The translations under genes were made by a program, and so were the position numbers. Below, piece after piece: positions 25,201-35,430 of a DNA stretch of 64,000 bases. The notes under the pieces are model-generated. The model saw only the letters and a list, made by a program, of their open reading frames with translations. It was not told where the DNA came from and did no database searches. Every line of letters begins with the position of its first letter. Within the stretch, counting starts at the first letter, position 1. Source of the DNA: Abyssisolibacter fermentans (GTDB taxonomy: Bacteria; Bacillota; Clostridia; Tissierellales; MCWD3); assembly GCF_001559865.1 (NCBI RefSeq), contig NZ_LOHE01000085.1:1-64000 (forward strand), written 5' to 3'.

Positions 25201-27876
25201 ATGCTAAAAACACATTATGATGGACTAAGTTCATCGCAAGTTGAAGAATCCAAAAAGAAATATGGTACTAATTCATTGTCGGAAATGGAGACAGAAACTT
25301 TTTGGGATAAGCTAAAAGAAAATTTTCAAGACCCAATAATTAAAATATTAGTTGTTGCATTAATTATTGATGTTGCGTTTTATTTCTTTGATCAAGTTGA
25401 ATGGTTTGAACCATTGGGTATAGCAATAGCTGTTTTGATAGCTACATTAGTTGGAACTTATTCTGAATACTCAAATGAACAATCGTTTCAAAAGCTTCAA
25501 GAAGAAGCATCAAGGATTAAATGTAAAGTTTACAGAAATGGTAATATAGGCGAAATATTTATTAACGATATAGTAAAAGGAGATTTGATACTTGTTCAGA
25601 CAGGAGATAAAATACCTATTGATGGGGTACTTGTAGATGGACATGTGAGTGTAGACCAATCAGTTTTAAATGGTGAAAGTAAAGAAGCTGAAAAACATAT
25701 ACCAAAAGAAGATTATAAATATGAAGATGGTAATTCAGATTTCTTGGATGAAAGCAAGATATTTAGAGGAACAGTTGTAGTAGAAGGAGAAGCTATTGTT
25801 GAAGCTAAAACAATTGGAGACAGCTCTTTCTATGGTCAACTTGCAAAAGAGCTTCAAGCAGAAGACAGAGAATCTCCATTAAAGGTAAAATTGGGACATT
25901 TAGCAGATGGTATAAGTAAATTTGGTTATATAGGTGGTTCATTAATAGCTGCATCATTTATGTTTAAGAAAATAGTACTTAACAGTATGGCAGCTGGAAC
26001 TCCGATAGCAGCTTATTTTTCTAATATACCACAAGCTGTAAATGATTTGGTAACAGCGATAATATTAGCGATTATTATAATAGTTGTAGCTGTTCCTGAA
26101 GGACTTCCAATGATGATAGCAATGGTATTATCACTTAATATGAAAAAACTATTAAAAGATAATATACTAGTTAGAAAGCTTATAGGGATTGAAACAGCAG
26201 GTTCATTAAATATCCTATTTAGTGATAAAACAGGAACAATAACTAAAGGACTTTTAGAAGTTATATTATTCTGTGATGGTGAAAATAATCAATATGATTC
26301 ATATAATAATGTACCAGGTAAGTTAAATAGAATGATGGACTTATCAATAGCTGAGAATACAAGTGCAGTACTTAATATTCAAGATGATGGTACATACAAA
26401 GTACTGGGAGGAAACTCAACAGAAAGAGCACTACTTAAATTTGCTAGTGAAAAAGTTATTGACTATGATTTAGAAACAGTTGATAATATACCTTTTAATA
26501 GTAAAGATAAATTTTCAGCTACACAAGTTAAAGGTGAGTATAATCTTACACTAGTAAAAGGAGCTCCAGAGAAAATAATAGAAGCATGTACAACATATTA
26601 TGATAAAGAAGGAAATAAACAAGCATTTGGCAAAGAGAAATTAACAAACATTAACAATAAGATAAATGAACTAGCTGACAGAGCTATAAGAGTACTTGCA
26701 ATAGCTACATCAGATAAACCAATTGGAGAAGATATATTCAATGAACTTACATTTGTAGGTATAGTAGGTATTAGAGATGACTTGAGAGAAGAATCAGTAC
26801 AGGCAATTGGTGAAGCAATGGATGCAGGTATCCAGGTAGTTATGATTACTGGTGACAGAAAAGAAACAGCAGTTGCAATAGCAAAAGAGGCAGGACTTAT
26901 TAAAAATGATACAGACATTGTTCTTACATCTAATGAGTTAAAAGAATTATCAGATGAAAAATTAAAGAAAATGATACCTAATATAAGAGTTATAGCAAGA
27001 GCATTACCTACTGACAAGAGTAGACTTGTTAAATTAGCACAGGATTTAGATTTAGTTGTAGGTATGACAGGTGATGGTGTAAATGACTCACCTGCACTTA
27101 AAAAAGCAGATGTTGGTTTTGCAATGGGTTCAGGAACTGAGGTTGCTAAAGAAGCAGGAGATATAGTTATATTAGATGACAACTTTAACTCAATAGCTAA
27201 AACAGTTCTATATGGTAGAACTATATATAATTCAATAAGAAAGTTTATTGTTTATCAATTAACTGTAAACGTAGGGGCTATATTAATAGCTTTTATAGGA
27301 CCATTTATAGGTGTGGATTTACCACTTTCTATGACTCAGATGTTATGGGTTAACTTAGTAATGGATACACTTGCTGCATTGTCATTTGGAGGCGAGGCTG
27401 CACTTAAGAAGTATATGAAAGAAAAGCCAAAGTCAAGAAAAGAAGCTATCATAAACAAGGATATGTGGAGTTCAATACTTATTAATGGTGGACTAGTAGC
27501 AACTCTAAGTGTTTTATTCCTTAAACTTGATGTTTTTAGAAATATATTTAGAATTGGTCCAACTGGAAAAGAAGATATTTATTTCTTGACAGGTTTCTTT
27601 TCATTCTTCATATTCCTAAATGTATTTAACATGTTTAATGCTAGAACAGTTGAATTAAACTTATTTGAACATATTAGGGATAATAAAGGGTTCTTAAAGG
27701 TAGTAGGTGTAATTGTAGTTGTTCAAATTATTATGGCATATATAGGTGGAGACATATTGAGAACAGCAGGATTAACTTTAAGAGAATGGCTTATAATAAC
27801 CGCTCTTGCACTTATAATTATTCCTGTAGATTTAATTAGAAAAGCTATTAGAAATGCAATGAGAGCAAAAGCGTAA
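25201..27876 (+). CDS. Calcium-transporting P-type ATPase (PMCA/SERCA type)
   Basis: 891 residues from the ATG at 25201 (RBS AAGGAGG). Domains in order: N-terminal cation-ATPase domain, actuator with LNGESKEAEK, M4 motif VVAVPEGLPMMIAM (type II Ca2+ pump signature), phosphorylation site FSDKTGTITKG, nucleotide domain (VKGAPEKI), TGDRKETAVAIA, hinge VGMTGDGVNDSPALKKADVG and C-terminal cation-ATPase helices. It exports or sequesters Ca2+ with ATP. Its position between TerD genes agrees with the Ca2+-linked Ter module. Confidence 0.9.
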   Translation: MLKTHYDGLSSSQVEESKKKYGTNSLSEMETETFWDKLKENFQDPIIKILVVALIIDVAFYFFDQVEWFEPLGIAIAVLIATLVGTYSEYSNEQSFQKLQEEASRIKCKVYRNGNIGEIFINDIVKGDLILVQTGDKIPIDGVLVDGHVSVDQSVLNGESKEAEKHIPKEDYKYEDGNSDFLDESKIFRGTVVVEGEAIVEAKTIGDSSFYGQLAKELQAEDRESPLKVKLGHLADGISKFGYIGGSLIAASFMFKKIVLNSMAAGTPIAAYFSNIPQAVNDLVTAIILAIIIIVVAVPEGLPMMIAMVLSLNMKKLLKDNILVRKLIGIETAGSLNILFSDKTGTITKGLLEVILFCDGENNQYDSYNNVPGKLNRMMDLSIAENTSAVLNIQDDGTYKVLGGNSTERALLKFASEKVIDYDLETVDNIPFNSKDKFSATQVKGEYNLTLVKGAPEKIIEACTTYYDKEGNKQAFGKEKLTNINNKINELADRAIRVLAIATSDKPIGEDIFNELTFVGIVGIRDDLREESVQAIGEAMDAGIQVVMITGDRKETAVAIAKEAGLIKNDTDIVLTSNELKELSDEKLKKMIPNIRVIARALPTDKSRLVKLAQDLDLVVGMTGDGVNDSPALKKADVGFAMGSGTEVAKEAGDIVILDDNFNSIAKTVLYGRTIYNSIRKFIVYQLTVNVGAILIAFIGPFIGVDLPLSMTQMLWVNLVMDTLAALSFGGEAALKKYMKEKPKSRKEAIINKDMWSSILINGGLVATLSVLFLKLDVFRNIFRIGPTGKEDIYFLTGFFSFFIFLNVFNMFNARTVELNLFEHIRDNKGFLKVVGVIVVVQIIMAYIGGDILRTAGLTLREWLIITALALIIIPVDLIRKAIRNAMRAKA

Positions 27877-27979
27877 GAATATATTATGTAATTAAAATTA
27901 AATAAATAATATTTAATAATAAAGAATAAATAAATAATAAGCAAATTAAAAAAATATTAAAATAGAAAGGATGATAAAA

Positions 27980-28561
27980 ATGGCTGTAAGCTTAAAAAAA
28001 GGACAAAAGGTAGATTTAACAAAAACAAATCCGGGGTTAACAAAGGTTATTGCAGGTTTAGGATGGGATGTAAATAAATATGATGGAGGCAATGATTTCG
28101 ATTTAGATACAGCTGCATTCCTTTTGGGTGAAAACGGTAAAGTATCAGGTGAAGTAGATTTCGTATTCTATAATAATTTAAATCACCCTTCTGGTTCAGT
28201 ATCTCATTTAGGAGACAATAGAACAGGTGAAGGTGAAGGCGATGATGAGCAGATTAAAATAAATTTAGCTTCTGTACCTCAAGAGGTAAATAAAATTGAT
28301 TTCACTGTTACAATTCATGATGCTCAAGCAAGAGGTCAAAACTTTGGTCAAGTATCAAATGCTTATATAAGAATATTTAACGAAGAAACTAACGAAGAAT
28401 TGTTAAGATATGATTTAAGTGAAGATTACAGTATAGAAACCGCTGTTGTGGTTGGAGAACTATACAGACATGGAGCAGAGTGGAAATTCTCAGCTGTTGG
28501 AAGTGGTTTTGAAGGTGGCTTAGGAGCTTTATGTGGTAATTTTGGTATTAATATTGGATAA
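27980..28561 (+). CDS. terD: TerD family calcium-binding stress protein
   Basis: 193 residues from the ATG at 27980 (RBS AAAGGA). Canonical Ter[49 protein letters not shown], the double-acid Ca2+ loop [39 protein letters not shown] and [20 protein letters not shown]. TerD proteins bind Ca2+ and confer tellurite/stress tolerance through unknown mechanics. It is 66% or more identical by eye to the gene at 29082. Confidence 0.93.
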   Translation: MAVSLKKGQKVDLTKTNPGLTKVIAGLGWDVNKYDGGNDFDLDTAAFLLGENGKVSGEVDFVFYNNLNHPSGSVSHLGDNRTGEGEGDDEQIKINLASVPQEVNKIDFTVTIHDAQARGQNFGQVSNAYIRIFNEETNEELLRYDLSEDYSIETAVVVGELYRHGAEWKFSAVGSGFEGGLGALCGNFGINIG

Positions 28562-28571
28562 AAGATGAATA

Positions 28572-28610
28572 AGGGACGTTTCAAAATGGAGAACATTTTG
28601 AAACATCCCT
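28572..28610. terminator. Strong hairpin after terD
   Basis: AGGGACGTTTCAAAATG pairs with CATTTTGAAACATCCCT over 17 bp with one mismatch and a 5-nt loop. No T-run follows on +. Its GGGACG...TTT start resembles the REP-like repeats, so it is either a terminator or an intact REP-like element. Confidence 0.5.
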
Positions 28611-28684
28611 AAAGATTTAAATACTACATCGCATTTATTCAAAATCATGTGAATATTAGATTTAATATGAAAAGGGGAGAATTG

Positions 28685-28975
28685 ATGAATAAAAAAGTAA
28701 TGTTATTAATTATTTTAGTAATTATTACATCAATATTTCTTTCAGGATGCATGCCAGGAGACGGAGCATGTGATCCATCTGATGAAGCAGGATTCTTTAG
28801 TGGAATTTGGCATGGATGGATTGCACCAATTTCATTAGTGTTTGGATTGTTTGATAAAAATATAAGAATATATGAAGTTTATAATAGAGGATGGCTATAT
28901 GACTTCGGGTTTTATATAGCACTTATTGGTGGTTTTGGTGGTTTTAATTTAGTAAGAAATAAAAAGAAAAAATAA
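28685..28975 (+). CDS. Small lipoprotein of the Ter cluster
   Basis: 96 residues from the ATG at 28685 (RBS AGGGGAG). A type II signal ending at the lipobox LSGCM (Cys about 20), then GFFSGIWHGWIAPISLVFGL, one hydrophobic helix, and YNRGWLYDFGFYIALIGGFGG, a second, with a basic tail. The GIWHGWIAP...YDFGF pattern belongs to an uncharacterised bacterial family. Probably in the membrane; its place among terD genes suggests a stress link but no function is known. Confidence 0.7.
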   Translation: MNKKVMLLIILVIITSIFLSGCMPGDGACDPSDEAGFFSGIWHGWIAPISLVFGLFDKNIRIYEVYNRGWLYDFGFYIALIGGFGGFNLVRNKKKK

Positions 28976-29081
28976 ATAAACTTAGTGAGGAAGTATAGTT
29001 TACATTAAAGAGTTAAAAAATATTACATCTTTAATGATAATTTGTTAATATATAAGTAAAAGTAATAAGGAGGGTTAAATA

Positions 29082-29660
29082 ATGTCTATTAATTTATCAA
29101 AAGGTCAAAAAATAGATTTAACAAAATCAAATCCAGGATTGAAGAAAGTTGTCATAGGTTTAGGCTGGGATACTAATCATTATGATGGAGGATACGAATT
29201 CGATTTAGATGCATCTGCATTTTTAGTTGGATCAAATGGAAAAGTAAATAATGATTTAGATTTTATTTTTTACAACAATCTTACTCATTCAAGCGGTTGT
29301 ATTGTTCATACAGGAGATAACAGAACTGGTGAAGGAGAAGGTGATGATGAGCAAATTATTATTGATTTCTCTGTAGTACCACAAGAAATTGATAAAATAG
29401 CTATAACAGTTACTATACATGATGCTGTAACAAGAAGCCAAAATTTTGGTCAGGTTTCTAATGCATTTGTAAGAGTAGTAAATGAAGAAACTGGAGCAGA
29501 ATTAATAAGATATGATTTAACAGAGGATTTTTCAGTAGAAACTGCTTTAGTTTTCTGTGAATTATATAGACATGGTGGAGAATGGAAATTCTCAGCTGTA
29601 GGAAGCGGATTCCAAGGTGGTTTAGCAGCCCTTTGTGGAAACTATGGCTTAAGTGTTTAA
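29082..29660 (+). CDS. terD: TerD family calcium-binding stress protein
   Basis: 192 residues with all the TerD hallmarks: [77 protein letters not shown] and [20 protein letters not shown]. The RBS AAGGAGGG is strong. A paralogue of 27980-28561, likely by tandem duplication, 28 bp before the next TerD-like gene. Confidence 0.93.
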   Translation: MSINLSKGQKIDLTKSNPGLKKVVIGLGWDTNHYDGGYEFDLDASAFLVGSNGKVNNDLDFIFYNNLTHSSGCIVHTGDNRTGEGEGDDEQIIIDFSVVPQEIDKIAITVTIHDAVTRSQNFGQVSNAFVRVVNEETGAELIRYDLTEDFSVETALVFCELYRHGGEWKFSAVGSGFQGGLAALCGNYGLSV

Positions 29661-29687
29661 TGTGATATATAATAGGAGGATAAAAAA

Positions 29688-30293
29688 ATGGCTATTAATT
29701 TAACAAAAGGTCAAAGGATAAGCTTGACCAAAGAAGATGCTTCATTATCAAGAATAATGGTTGGATTAGGCTGGGATCCTGTACAATCAAATTCTGGCGG
29801 TGGATTATTAAAGAGTTTATTTAACTCACAACCTGATATTGATTGTGATGCTTCAGTTTTTATGCTTAATGCGAATGATAAATTAGAAAACAATAAGCAT
29901 GTTGTATATTTTGGAAATCTAAAATCTGCTGATGGTAGTATTAGTCATATGGGAGACAATTTGACTGGTGATGGAGATGGTGATGACGAGCAGATTATGG
30001 TAAATTTAAGTATGGTACCACAAAATATGCAAAAGCTTGTATTTGTTGTTAACATATATGATTGTATTAAAAGAAGACAGCATTTTGGTTTAATACAAAA
30101 TGCATTTATAAGAATTGTAAATCTTGATAATAATAAAGAATTAATTAGATTTAATCTTACTGATCAGTACTCTAATATGACAGCATTAACAGTAGGAGAA
30201 TTATATAGGCATGGAAGTGAATGGAAATTTATGGCTGTAGGTCAAGGTTCTAAAGATACTTCTTTAGGAGATATGGCTAGAAGGTATAAATAA
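29688..30293 (+). CDS. TerD family protein, divergent paralogue
   Basis: 201 residues. It keeps the TerD core (LTKGQRISLTKEDASLSRIM, HMGDNLTGDGDGDDEQIMVN, LYRHGSEWKFMAVGQG) but has an insertion after GLGWDP (NSGGGLLKSLFNSQPDIDCD) and lacks the usual GF-x-GGLxALCxNYG C-terminus, ending in LGDMARRYK. This resembles the TerX/CABP-type subgroup. Cotranscribed with the preceding terD. Confidence 0.85.
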   Translation: MAINLTKGQRISLTKEDASLSRIMVGLGWDPVQSNSGGGLLKSLFNSQPDIDCDASVFMLNANDKLENNKHVVYFGNLKSADGSISHMGDNLTGDGDGDDEQIMVNLSMVPQNMQKLVFVVNIYDCIKRRQHFGLIQNAFIRIVNLDNNKELIRFNLTDQYSNMTALTVGELYRHGSEWKFMAVGQGSKDTSLGDMARRYK

Positions 30294-30313
30294 AACATGT
30301 ACCATGAACTATT

Positions 30314-30336
30314 AGGAGATGATTAATTCATCTCCT
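30314..30336 (+). terminator. Rho-independent terminator
   Basis: AGGAGATGA/TCATCTCCT 9-bp stem, 5-nt loop, followed by TTGTTTG. It closes the TerD group. Confidence 0.65.
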
Positions 30337-30775
30337 TTGTTTGTTGAATGACTGAAAGAGTATTTTTTATAAAAAAAAGACTTTTAATAACATAAAGGAA
30401 ATTATACAATTTTAAGCTGTGAAAAATTATATTTTATAGCCTTAATTATTATATAACGTTGAATAAGATACTTTATAATTTTGAATCTCATATTAAGTTT
30501 CTTCAAATTTTTTCTTTATTCATTAGGTAAGTGACTCACATAAAACGGAGCTTCAAGTGTGCTATTCAAATCAATTTGGGTCACTACTCATAATTTTTTA
30601 AAATAATCTGGATTGAATATAGTTTTAGGTAAAGTTAACATAAGATTTAAATAGTAGATTTTGTTCTGAAAACAGCTGTGTTTAATTTTAGTAAACAAAT
30701 TTAATATTACCTGCGGTTAGGAATGTTATAGTACGGGTTACAATATTGAAAGTACTTATTTAGGAGGGTTATTAA
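30337..30775. other. Gene-free leader before the biosynthetic arm
   Basis: 439 bp, AT-rich, no supported gene. A distant AGTGAC/GTCACT pair (about 30529-30534 and 30584-30589) could form a stem-loop over a GC-richer segment (AAAACGGAGCTTCAAGTGTG). No recognised riboswitch. Confidence 0.3.
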
Positions 30776-31963
30776 TTGAAATATTTTAGTTACTTGAAAC
30801 AAGACCAAATTAGGTCTATTTTTTATAAAGAACCTGAGCGTTTTAGCAGGAATGATTCAAAGGAGAAATTAGCTTATGCATTAGGTTCTACTTTATACAT
30901 GCCTGCAACTAGAGAACACATCATAGAAGATATTTTAAAAAATATGAAAAAAGGACTTATGACTATAGTATTATGTTTAGAAGATGCAATAGGGGATAAT
31001 CAAGTTAAAGCTGCAGAACAAAATTTAATACAAAATATGGAGAAACTTAATTGTTTAATTGAAGATAATCAAATAAGCTATGATGACATTCCTTTATTAT
31101 TTATTAGAATAAGGAATGCAGAGCAGATGAGCAGATTAGCAAGTGCACTTTCAGATAAGCTGAATTTAATTACTGGTTTTGTTTTTCCTAAATTCTCATA
31201 TGATAAAGGCGAGGAATATTTTAAAGAATTAGAAAGAATAAATAAAGAAACAGATAATATTATATATGGTATGCCAATATTAGAAAGTAAAGAAATAATA
31301 TATAGCGAGAGTAGAAAAGCTGAGTTATATAAATTGGCTCAGATTTTTGATAAATATAATGAATTAGTTTTGAATGTGAGGATAGGAGCAACGGATTTTT
31401 GCAGCCTTTTTGGTATAAGAAGAAGTTATAGTGCAAGTATATATGACATACAGGTTATTCGTGATTGTATTGGTGATATAGTGAACGTATTATGTAGAGT
31501 AGATAGAAACTTTGTGGTTTCAGCACCTGTATGGGAGTATTTTTCTAGCGGAGATAGATTGTTAAAACCACTACTAAGAAGTACACCATTTACTAAAAAA
31601 TTCGGAGAAAAAATGGGAACTGAGATGAGAGCTCAACTGTTAAATCAATATTTAGATGGGTTATTGAGAGAGATTGAACTTGATAAAGCAAATGGTTTGT
31701 GTGGAAAAACTATAATTCATCCTAGTCATATTGTTCCAGTACAATCTATGTATGTAGTAACACATGAAGAATATACAGATGCGTTAGGTATTATGAAAAA
31801 CCAAAATGGTGATATAGGTGTATTTAAAAGTGAATATAGTAATAAAATGAACGAAATTAAACCACATATCAATTGGGCACGAAAAGTTCTTAGTCGTGCT
31901 GAAATTTATGGAGTATTCAACAAAGAAATGAAATATTTGGACTTATTATACTATAGTGTATAG
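30776..31963 (+). CDS. HpcH/HpaI aldolase/citrate lyase (CitE-like) family protein
   Basis: 395 residues from TTG at 30776 (RBS AGGAGGG). The TIM-barrel hallmarks are TIVLCLEDAIGDNQ (metal-binding acids), LLFIRIRNAEQM, GFVFPKFSY, YGMPILESKEII and VRIGATDFCSLFG; a late IIHPSHIVPVQSMY completes the CitE-like active site. Members of this type occur in the Ter-linked biosynthetic operon with PRTases. It probably makes or breaks a C-C bond on a small acid; substrate unknown. Confidence 0.82.
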   Translation: MKYFSYLKQDQIRSIFYKEPERFSRNDSKEKLAYALGSTLYMPATREHIIEDILKNMKKGLMTIVLCLEDAIGDNQVKAAEQNLIQNMEKLNCLIEDNQISYDDIPLLFIRIRNAEQMSRLASALSDKLNLITGFVFPKFSYDKGEEYFKELERINKETDNIIYGMPILESKEIIYSESRKAELYKLAQIFDKYNELVLNVRIGATDFCSLFGIRRSYSASIYDIQVIRDCIGDIVNVLCRVDRNFVVSAPVWEYFSSGDRLLKPLLRSTPFTKKFGEKMGTEMRAQLLNQYLDGLLREIELDKANGLCGKTIIHPSHIVPVQSMYVVTHEEYTDALGIMKNQNGDIGVFKSEYSNKMNEIKPHINWARKVLSRAEIYGVFNKEMKYLDLLYYSV

Positions 31964-32005
31964 GATATAGATAAGTTTATTAATTAACGAAAGGAGAAAG
32001 TGTTT

Positions 32006-33403
32006 GTGAAGCAGTCTTTCTACCAATATAATATTAATGATAATTATAATATAAAAATAAATGTTAATAAAAATCCGTATGATATTGAATTAGATAATTT
32101 GTTCTGCATGGCAGCTAGGAAAAATTTAAAAAGAAAATTCCTATTTGTTAGTAAAGTGTTAGGAAAGCATGTACCAATTGATCCTAAAATAGCCTTATTA
32201 ACAGGTAGATTATTGAGTATAAAATATATAGAAAATATTTATGGACAGAAGTTTGAGCTGACTAATGAAATATGCGACATTATAAATGGTGGTAGATATT
32301 CTCAAGAAAAATACTTACAAATCAACAAAAAGCGACTCGACTTACCAGAAGAAACATTAATAATTGGTTTTGCTGAAACCGCTACAGCCTTAGGTCATAG
32401 TTTTTTTGACAGTTTTGAAAACAATGCATTTTATTTGCACACAACTAGAGACATTGTAATGACACCTAATGATTCAATTTCATTTGAAGAAGAACATTCT
32501 CATGCAACAAGTCATAGGTTATTTCCATTAAAAACTTCTATTCTTAAATCTGATGCACCTATAGTTTTTGTAGATGATGAGATTACGACAGGTAAAACTA
32601 CTATAAATATTATAGAATCCATACAAAAAAAATATCCTAGAAAAAGATATTGTATAGTTTCTATACTAGATTGGAGAAGTAAAAAAGACAAAGAGTTATT
32701 TAAACAAAAAGAAGAAGAATTAGGAATAAAAATAGATACTGTTTCTTTAATATCTGGTGAAATAGCTTATAATAACGTGAATTCAGAGTACTTTAATGAA
32801 GAAGAAAAAAATATTGATAAATCGAAAACAAAAGATTTTTCGCTAGAGTATATATACTTAGATAACATATTTACCGATATTGTTAATAGCCAATCTATTG
32901 ATAGTAACAATAATATAAATACATGTTGTTATTTAAAGCATACAGGGCGATTTGGTATAGATAATATTGACAATGAAAAGCTCGAAAATTTAGCTAATAT
33001 TTGTGGTGAAAAACTAAAAAATATGAGAACAGGTTCTAAAACACTTTGCTTAGGTACAGAGGAATTTATGTATATACCTATGAAAATAGCAACCTATATG
33101 GGAGTTGGAATAAAATATCATTCTACTACAAGAAGTCCTATTTATGCTAGTAAAACTCAAAAATATGGAGTTCAAAACAAATATACATTTAAAAGTCCGA
33201 ATGATAACAGTGTACAAAATTTCGTTTATAATATCCCTAAAAACTATTATGATGATATATTTGTTTTTCTTGAAAGGGAAGGTTTAGATGGAAGTTTGGA
33301 ATCTTTTATAGAAGCTATAAAAGGAACAGGAGTCAAAAAGGTTTATATAGTTACACATGCTACAAGTAAAAGAGGTGATTTGGTTGATAGAAAACAAGCA
33401 TGA
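32006..33403 (+). CDS. Phosphoribosyltransferase-family protein of the Ter module
   Basis: 465 residues if started at GTG 32006, 9 bp after GGAG; GTG at 32000 is too close. The canonical PRPP-binding loop is PIVFVDDEITTGKTTINII (about residues 185-203), preceded by LIIGFAETATALGHSFFDSF. The C-terminal half (CYLKHTGRFGID...LCLGTEEFMYIPMKIA) is a second, separate domain. Ter biosynthetic operons commonly encode such PRTases, possibly making a nucleoside-like product. Overlaps the next gene. Confidence 0.78.
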   Translation: MKQSFYQYNINDNYNIKINVNKNPYDIELDNLFCMAARKNLKRKFLFVSKVLGKHVPIDPKIALLTGRLLSIKYIENIYGQKFELTNEICDIINGGRYSQEKYLQINKKRLDLPEETLIIGFAETATALGHSFFDSFENNAFYLHTTRDIVMTPNDSISFEEEHSHATSHRLFPLKTSILKSDAPIVFVDDEITTGKTTINIIESIQKKYPRKRYCIVSILDWRSKKDKELFKQKEEELGIKIDTVSLISGEIAYNNVNSEYFNEEEKNIDKSKTKDFSLEYIYLDNIFTDIVNSQSIDSNNNINTCCYLKHTGRFGIDNIDNEKLENLANICGEKLKNMRTGSKTLCLGTEEFMYIPMKIATYMGVGIKYHSTTRSPIYASKTQKYGVQNKYTFKSPNDNSVQNFVYNIPKNYYDDIFVFLEREGLDGSLESFIEAIKGTGVKKVYIVTHATSKRGDLVDRKQA

Positions 33404-34514
33404 TAATTCAGCAAATATGTTTATAAAAAGTAGTTATAGTAAAGATGATGTTATATTTCTCTTAAAGGATATAGGTGAACTGATTAAAGAGCAAAATAAT
33501 GAACAGAGAGAACAAGCTATACAATCAGGTATTCATTATTCTGAAATGCTTCCTATAGAATATAAGCCTTCAGAAAAATACATGGATATATTCTACAAAG
33601 GATTAAAGCAAAATAGAAATAAAATAGCTGTTGCTGTTGGAGTAGTAGCTGAGAGAATACTAGCACTTAGAGGAGAAGATTTAGTATTTGTTTCCTTAGC
33701 AAGAGCAGGTTCACCGGCTGGTATTTTGTTGAAAAGATATTTGAAATATAAATATGATATAGATATACCTCATTATAGCATTTCAATCATCAGAGGTAAG
33801 GGTATTGATGAAAATTCTATCAAATATATACTTAGAAAGCATCCGAATAGACAAATCCAGTTTATAGATGGATGGACTGGCAAGGGAGCTATTACAAACG
33901 AACTATCGAAAGCATGTAAAAATTTCAATGAAAAATATTTAACTAATATAGATGATAGGCTTGCTGTAATAGCTGACCCAGCACATTGTACTACTATTTA
34001 TGGTACAAGAGAAGATTTTTTGATTCCAAGTGCTTGTTTGAATTCAACAGTATCTGGTTTAGTAAGTAGAACAGTTCACAGGAAGGATTTAATAGGTGAA
34101 GATGATTTTCATGGAGCGAAATTTTATGAAGAATTGATAGATGAAGATGTTTCAAATTTATTCATAGATACAATTGCTGAACAATTTAAGTATATAGATG
34201 ATAAAGTTGCATGTGGGATAAAAGAAATCGAAAGTAATGAATACAATCTAAAAACTACATGGATTGGATTAAAGGATGTTCAAAGACTTCAAAGTGAATT
34301 TGATATACAAAACATAAATTTTATTAAACCTGGAGTAGGAGAAACTACCAGAGTTTTATTGAGAAGAGTACCGTGGAAAATACTTATCAAAGAAGAATCA
34401 GCTAGTCTAGAGCATATAATACAACTTGCAAAAGAGAGAAATGTACCTGTAGAAAAATATGATTTATTAGCTTATGAATGCTGTGGGTTAATAAAAAGTC
34501 TAAGGAGAGAATAA
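33384..34514 (+). CDS. StiP-like PRTase/Pelota-domain protein
   Basis: 376 residues from TTG at 33384, 6-7 bp after GAGGTG and overlapping the previous stop by 20 bp, which suggests translational coupling. The N-terminal two-thirds is a PRTase-like fold with LVFVSLARAGSPAGILLKRY and IQFIDGWTGKGAI in place of the PRPP loop. The C-terminal 80 residues (GVGETTRVLLRRVPWKILI ... ERNVPVEKYDL) look like a Pelota-type RNA-binding domain. Databases call this family cysteine protease StiP; the true activity is unclear. Confidence 0.75.
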   Translation: MIENKHDNSANMFIKSSYSKDDVIFLLKDIGELIKEQNNEQREQAIQSGIHYSEMLPIEYKPSEKYMDIFYKGLKQNRNKIAVAVGVVAERILALRGEDLVFVSLARAGSPAGILLKRYLKYKYDIDIPHYSISIIRGKGIDENSIKYILRKHPNRQIQFIDGWTGKGAITNELSKACKNFNEKYLTNIDDRLAVIADPAHCTTIYGTREDFLIPSACLNSTVSGLVSRTVHRKDLIGEDDFHGAKFYEELIDEDVSNLFIDTIAEQFKYIDDKVACGIKEIESNEYNLKTTWIGLKDVQRLQSEFDIQNINFIKPGVGETTRVLLRRVPWKILIKEESASLEHIIQLAKERNVPVEKYDLLAYECCGLIKSLRRE

Positions 34515-34515
34515 A

Positions 34516-35316
34516 ATGCTTTATGCTAGTGATTTGGATAGGACTCTTATATATAGTAAAAAATTAATTAACGAAGAAATTTTAAACACATCTGATGTAC
34601 GTATAGTAGAAAAATTTGAAGGTTACCCTATATCATACATGACGCAAAAGTCCATAGATTTATTAAAATCAATAAAGGATAGACTACTGTTTGTACCGGT
34701 TACTACAAGGACATTAGAACAGTTTAGGCGTATAAAAATAGTACAAGAACTAGATTTAAAATATTCTGTAGTAGCAAATGGTGGCATTATATTAGAAAAT
34801 AATAAAATTAGTGAAATATGGCGTAAAACTATATTTAGAAAAATAACTGATAACTGTATTAATATAAATGATGCTATAAAAGAATTTGAAAGGATTAAAT
34901 CGGATGTTTGGGTAAAAAAGCTTAGAATAGCAGATGATATGTTTTTTTACTGCATAATAGAGGAAGATAATATACCAGAGAAAGAATTACAAGCTTACTC
35001 TAAATGGCTGGAAACACAAAATTGGATTACTACAAGGCATGGCAGAAAGTTATATTTTATTCCTAGATATGTTAATAAAGGCGATGCAGTTAAATTTATA
35101 GCCCAAAGAGAAAATATAAGTGATATAGCTGCATCAGGGGATTCTTCTTTGGATTTAGATATGGCGAAGGTATGTAATTATTTTATAGTACCAAAGCATG
35201 GGGGCATATGTGATATAGCAGACAACAAAATGAAGTGCATGAATTATACGACTGTAAAGGGTATACTAGCTGCAGAGGAGATATTAAAGCTTACAGCTGA
35301 TTATTTTAATATTTAA
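34516..35316 (+). CDS. HAD-family phosphatase of the Ter module
   Basis: 266 residues. Motif I LYASDLDRTLIYSK (nucleophile Asp near 5-7), motif II VPVTTRTLEQF, the motif III Lys near GRKLYFIP and motif IV IAASGDSSLDLDMAKVCNYF. The C2 cap between II and III is typical of Cof/sucrose-phosphatase HADs. It starts one base after the previous stop. Last gene of the biosynthetic arm. Confidence 0.85.
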   Translation: MLYASDLDRTLIYSKKLINEEILNTSDVRIVEKFEGYPISYMTQKSIDLLKSIKDRLLFVPVTTRTLEQFRRIKIVQELDLKYSVVANGGIILENNKISEIWRKTIFRKITDNCININDAIKEFERIKSDVWVKKLRIADDMFFYCIIEEDNIPEKELQAYSKWLETQNWITTRHGRKLYFIPRYVNKGDAVKFIAQRENISDIAASGDSSLDLDMAKVCNYFIVPKHGGICDIADNKMKCMNYTTVKGILAAEEILKLTADYFNI

Positions 35317-35379
35317 TAGATATTATTTTGTAATTTATAAAAATTATTATTTTAAATTTAGCAAATAAGAAACTTTTCT

Positions 35380-35430
35380 AAACCAACCTTCTTGATTAAT
35401 TATAATAAGTTTTCAGGAAGGTTTGTTTTA
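35380..35430 (+). terminator. Probable terminator of the Ter module
   Basis: AACCAACCTTC (35381-35391) pairs with GAAGGTTTGTT (35417-35427) with one mismatch; T-rich tail. The gap 35317-35672 otherwise holds only AT-rich DNA and a TATAAT at 35662-35667. Confidence 0.5.

Noticed and set aside
26598-27182. 194-codon leftward frame inside the P-type ATPase
   Set aside because: Antisense shadow; the + frame has all catalytic motifs and an RBS.
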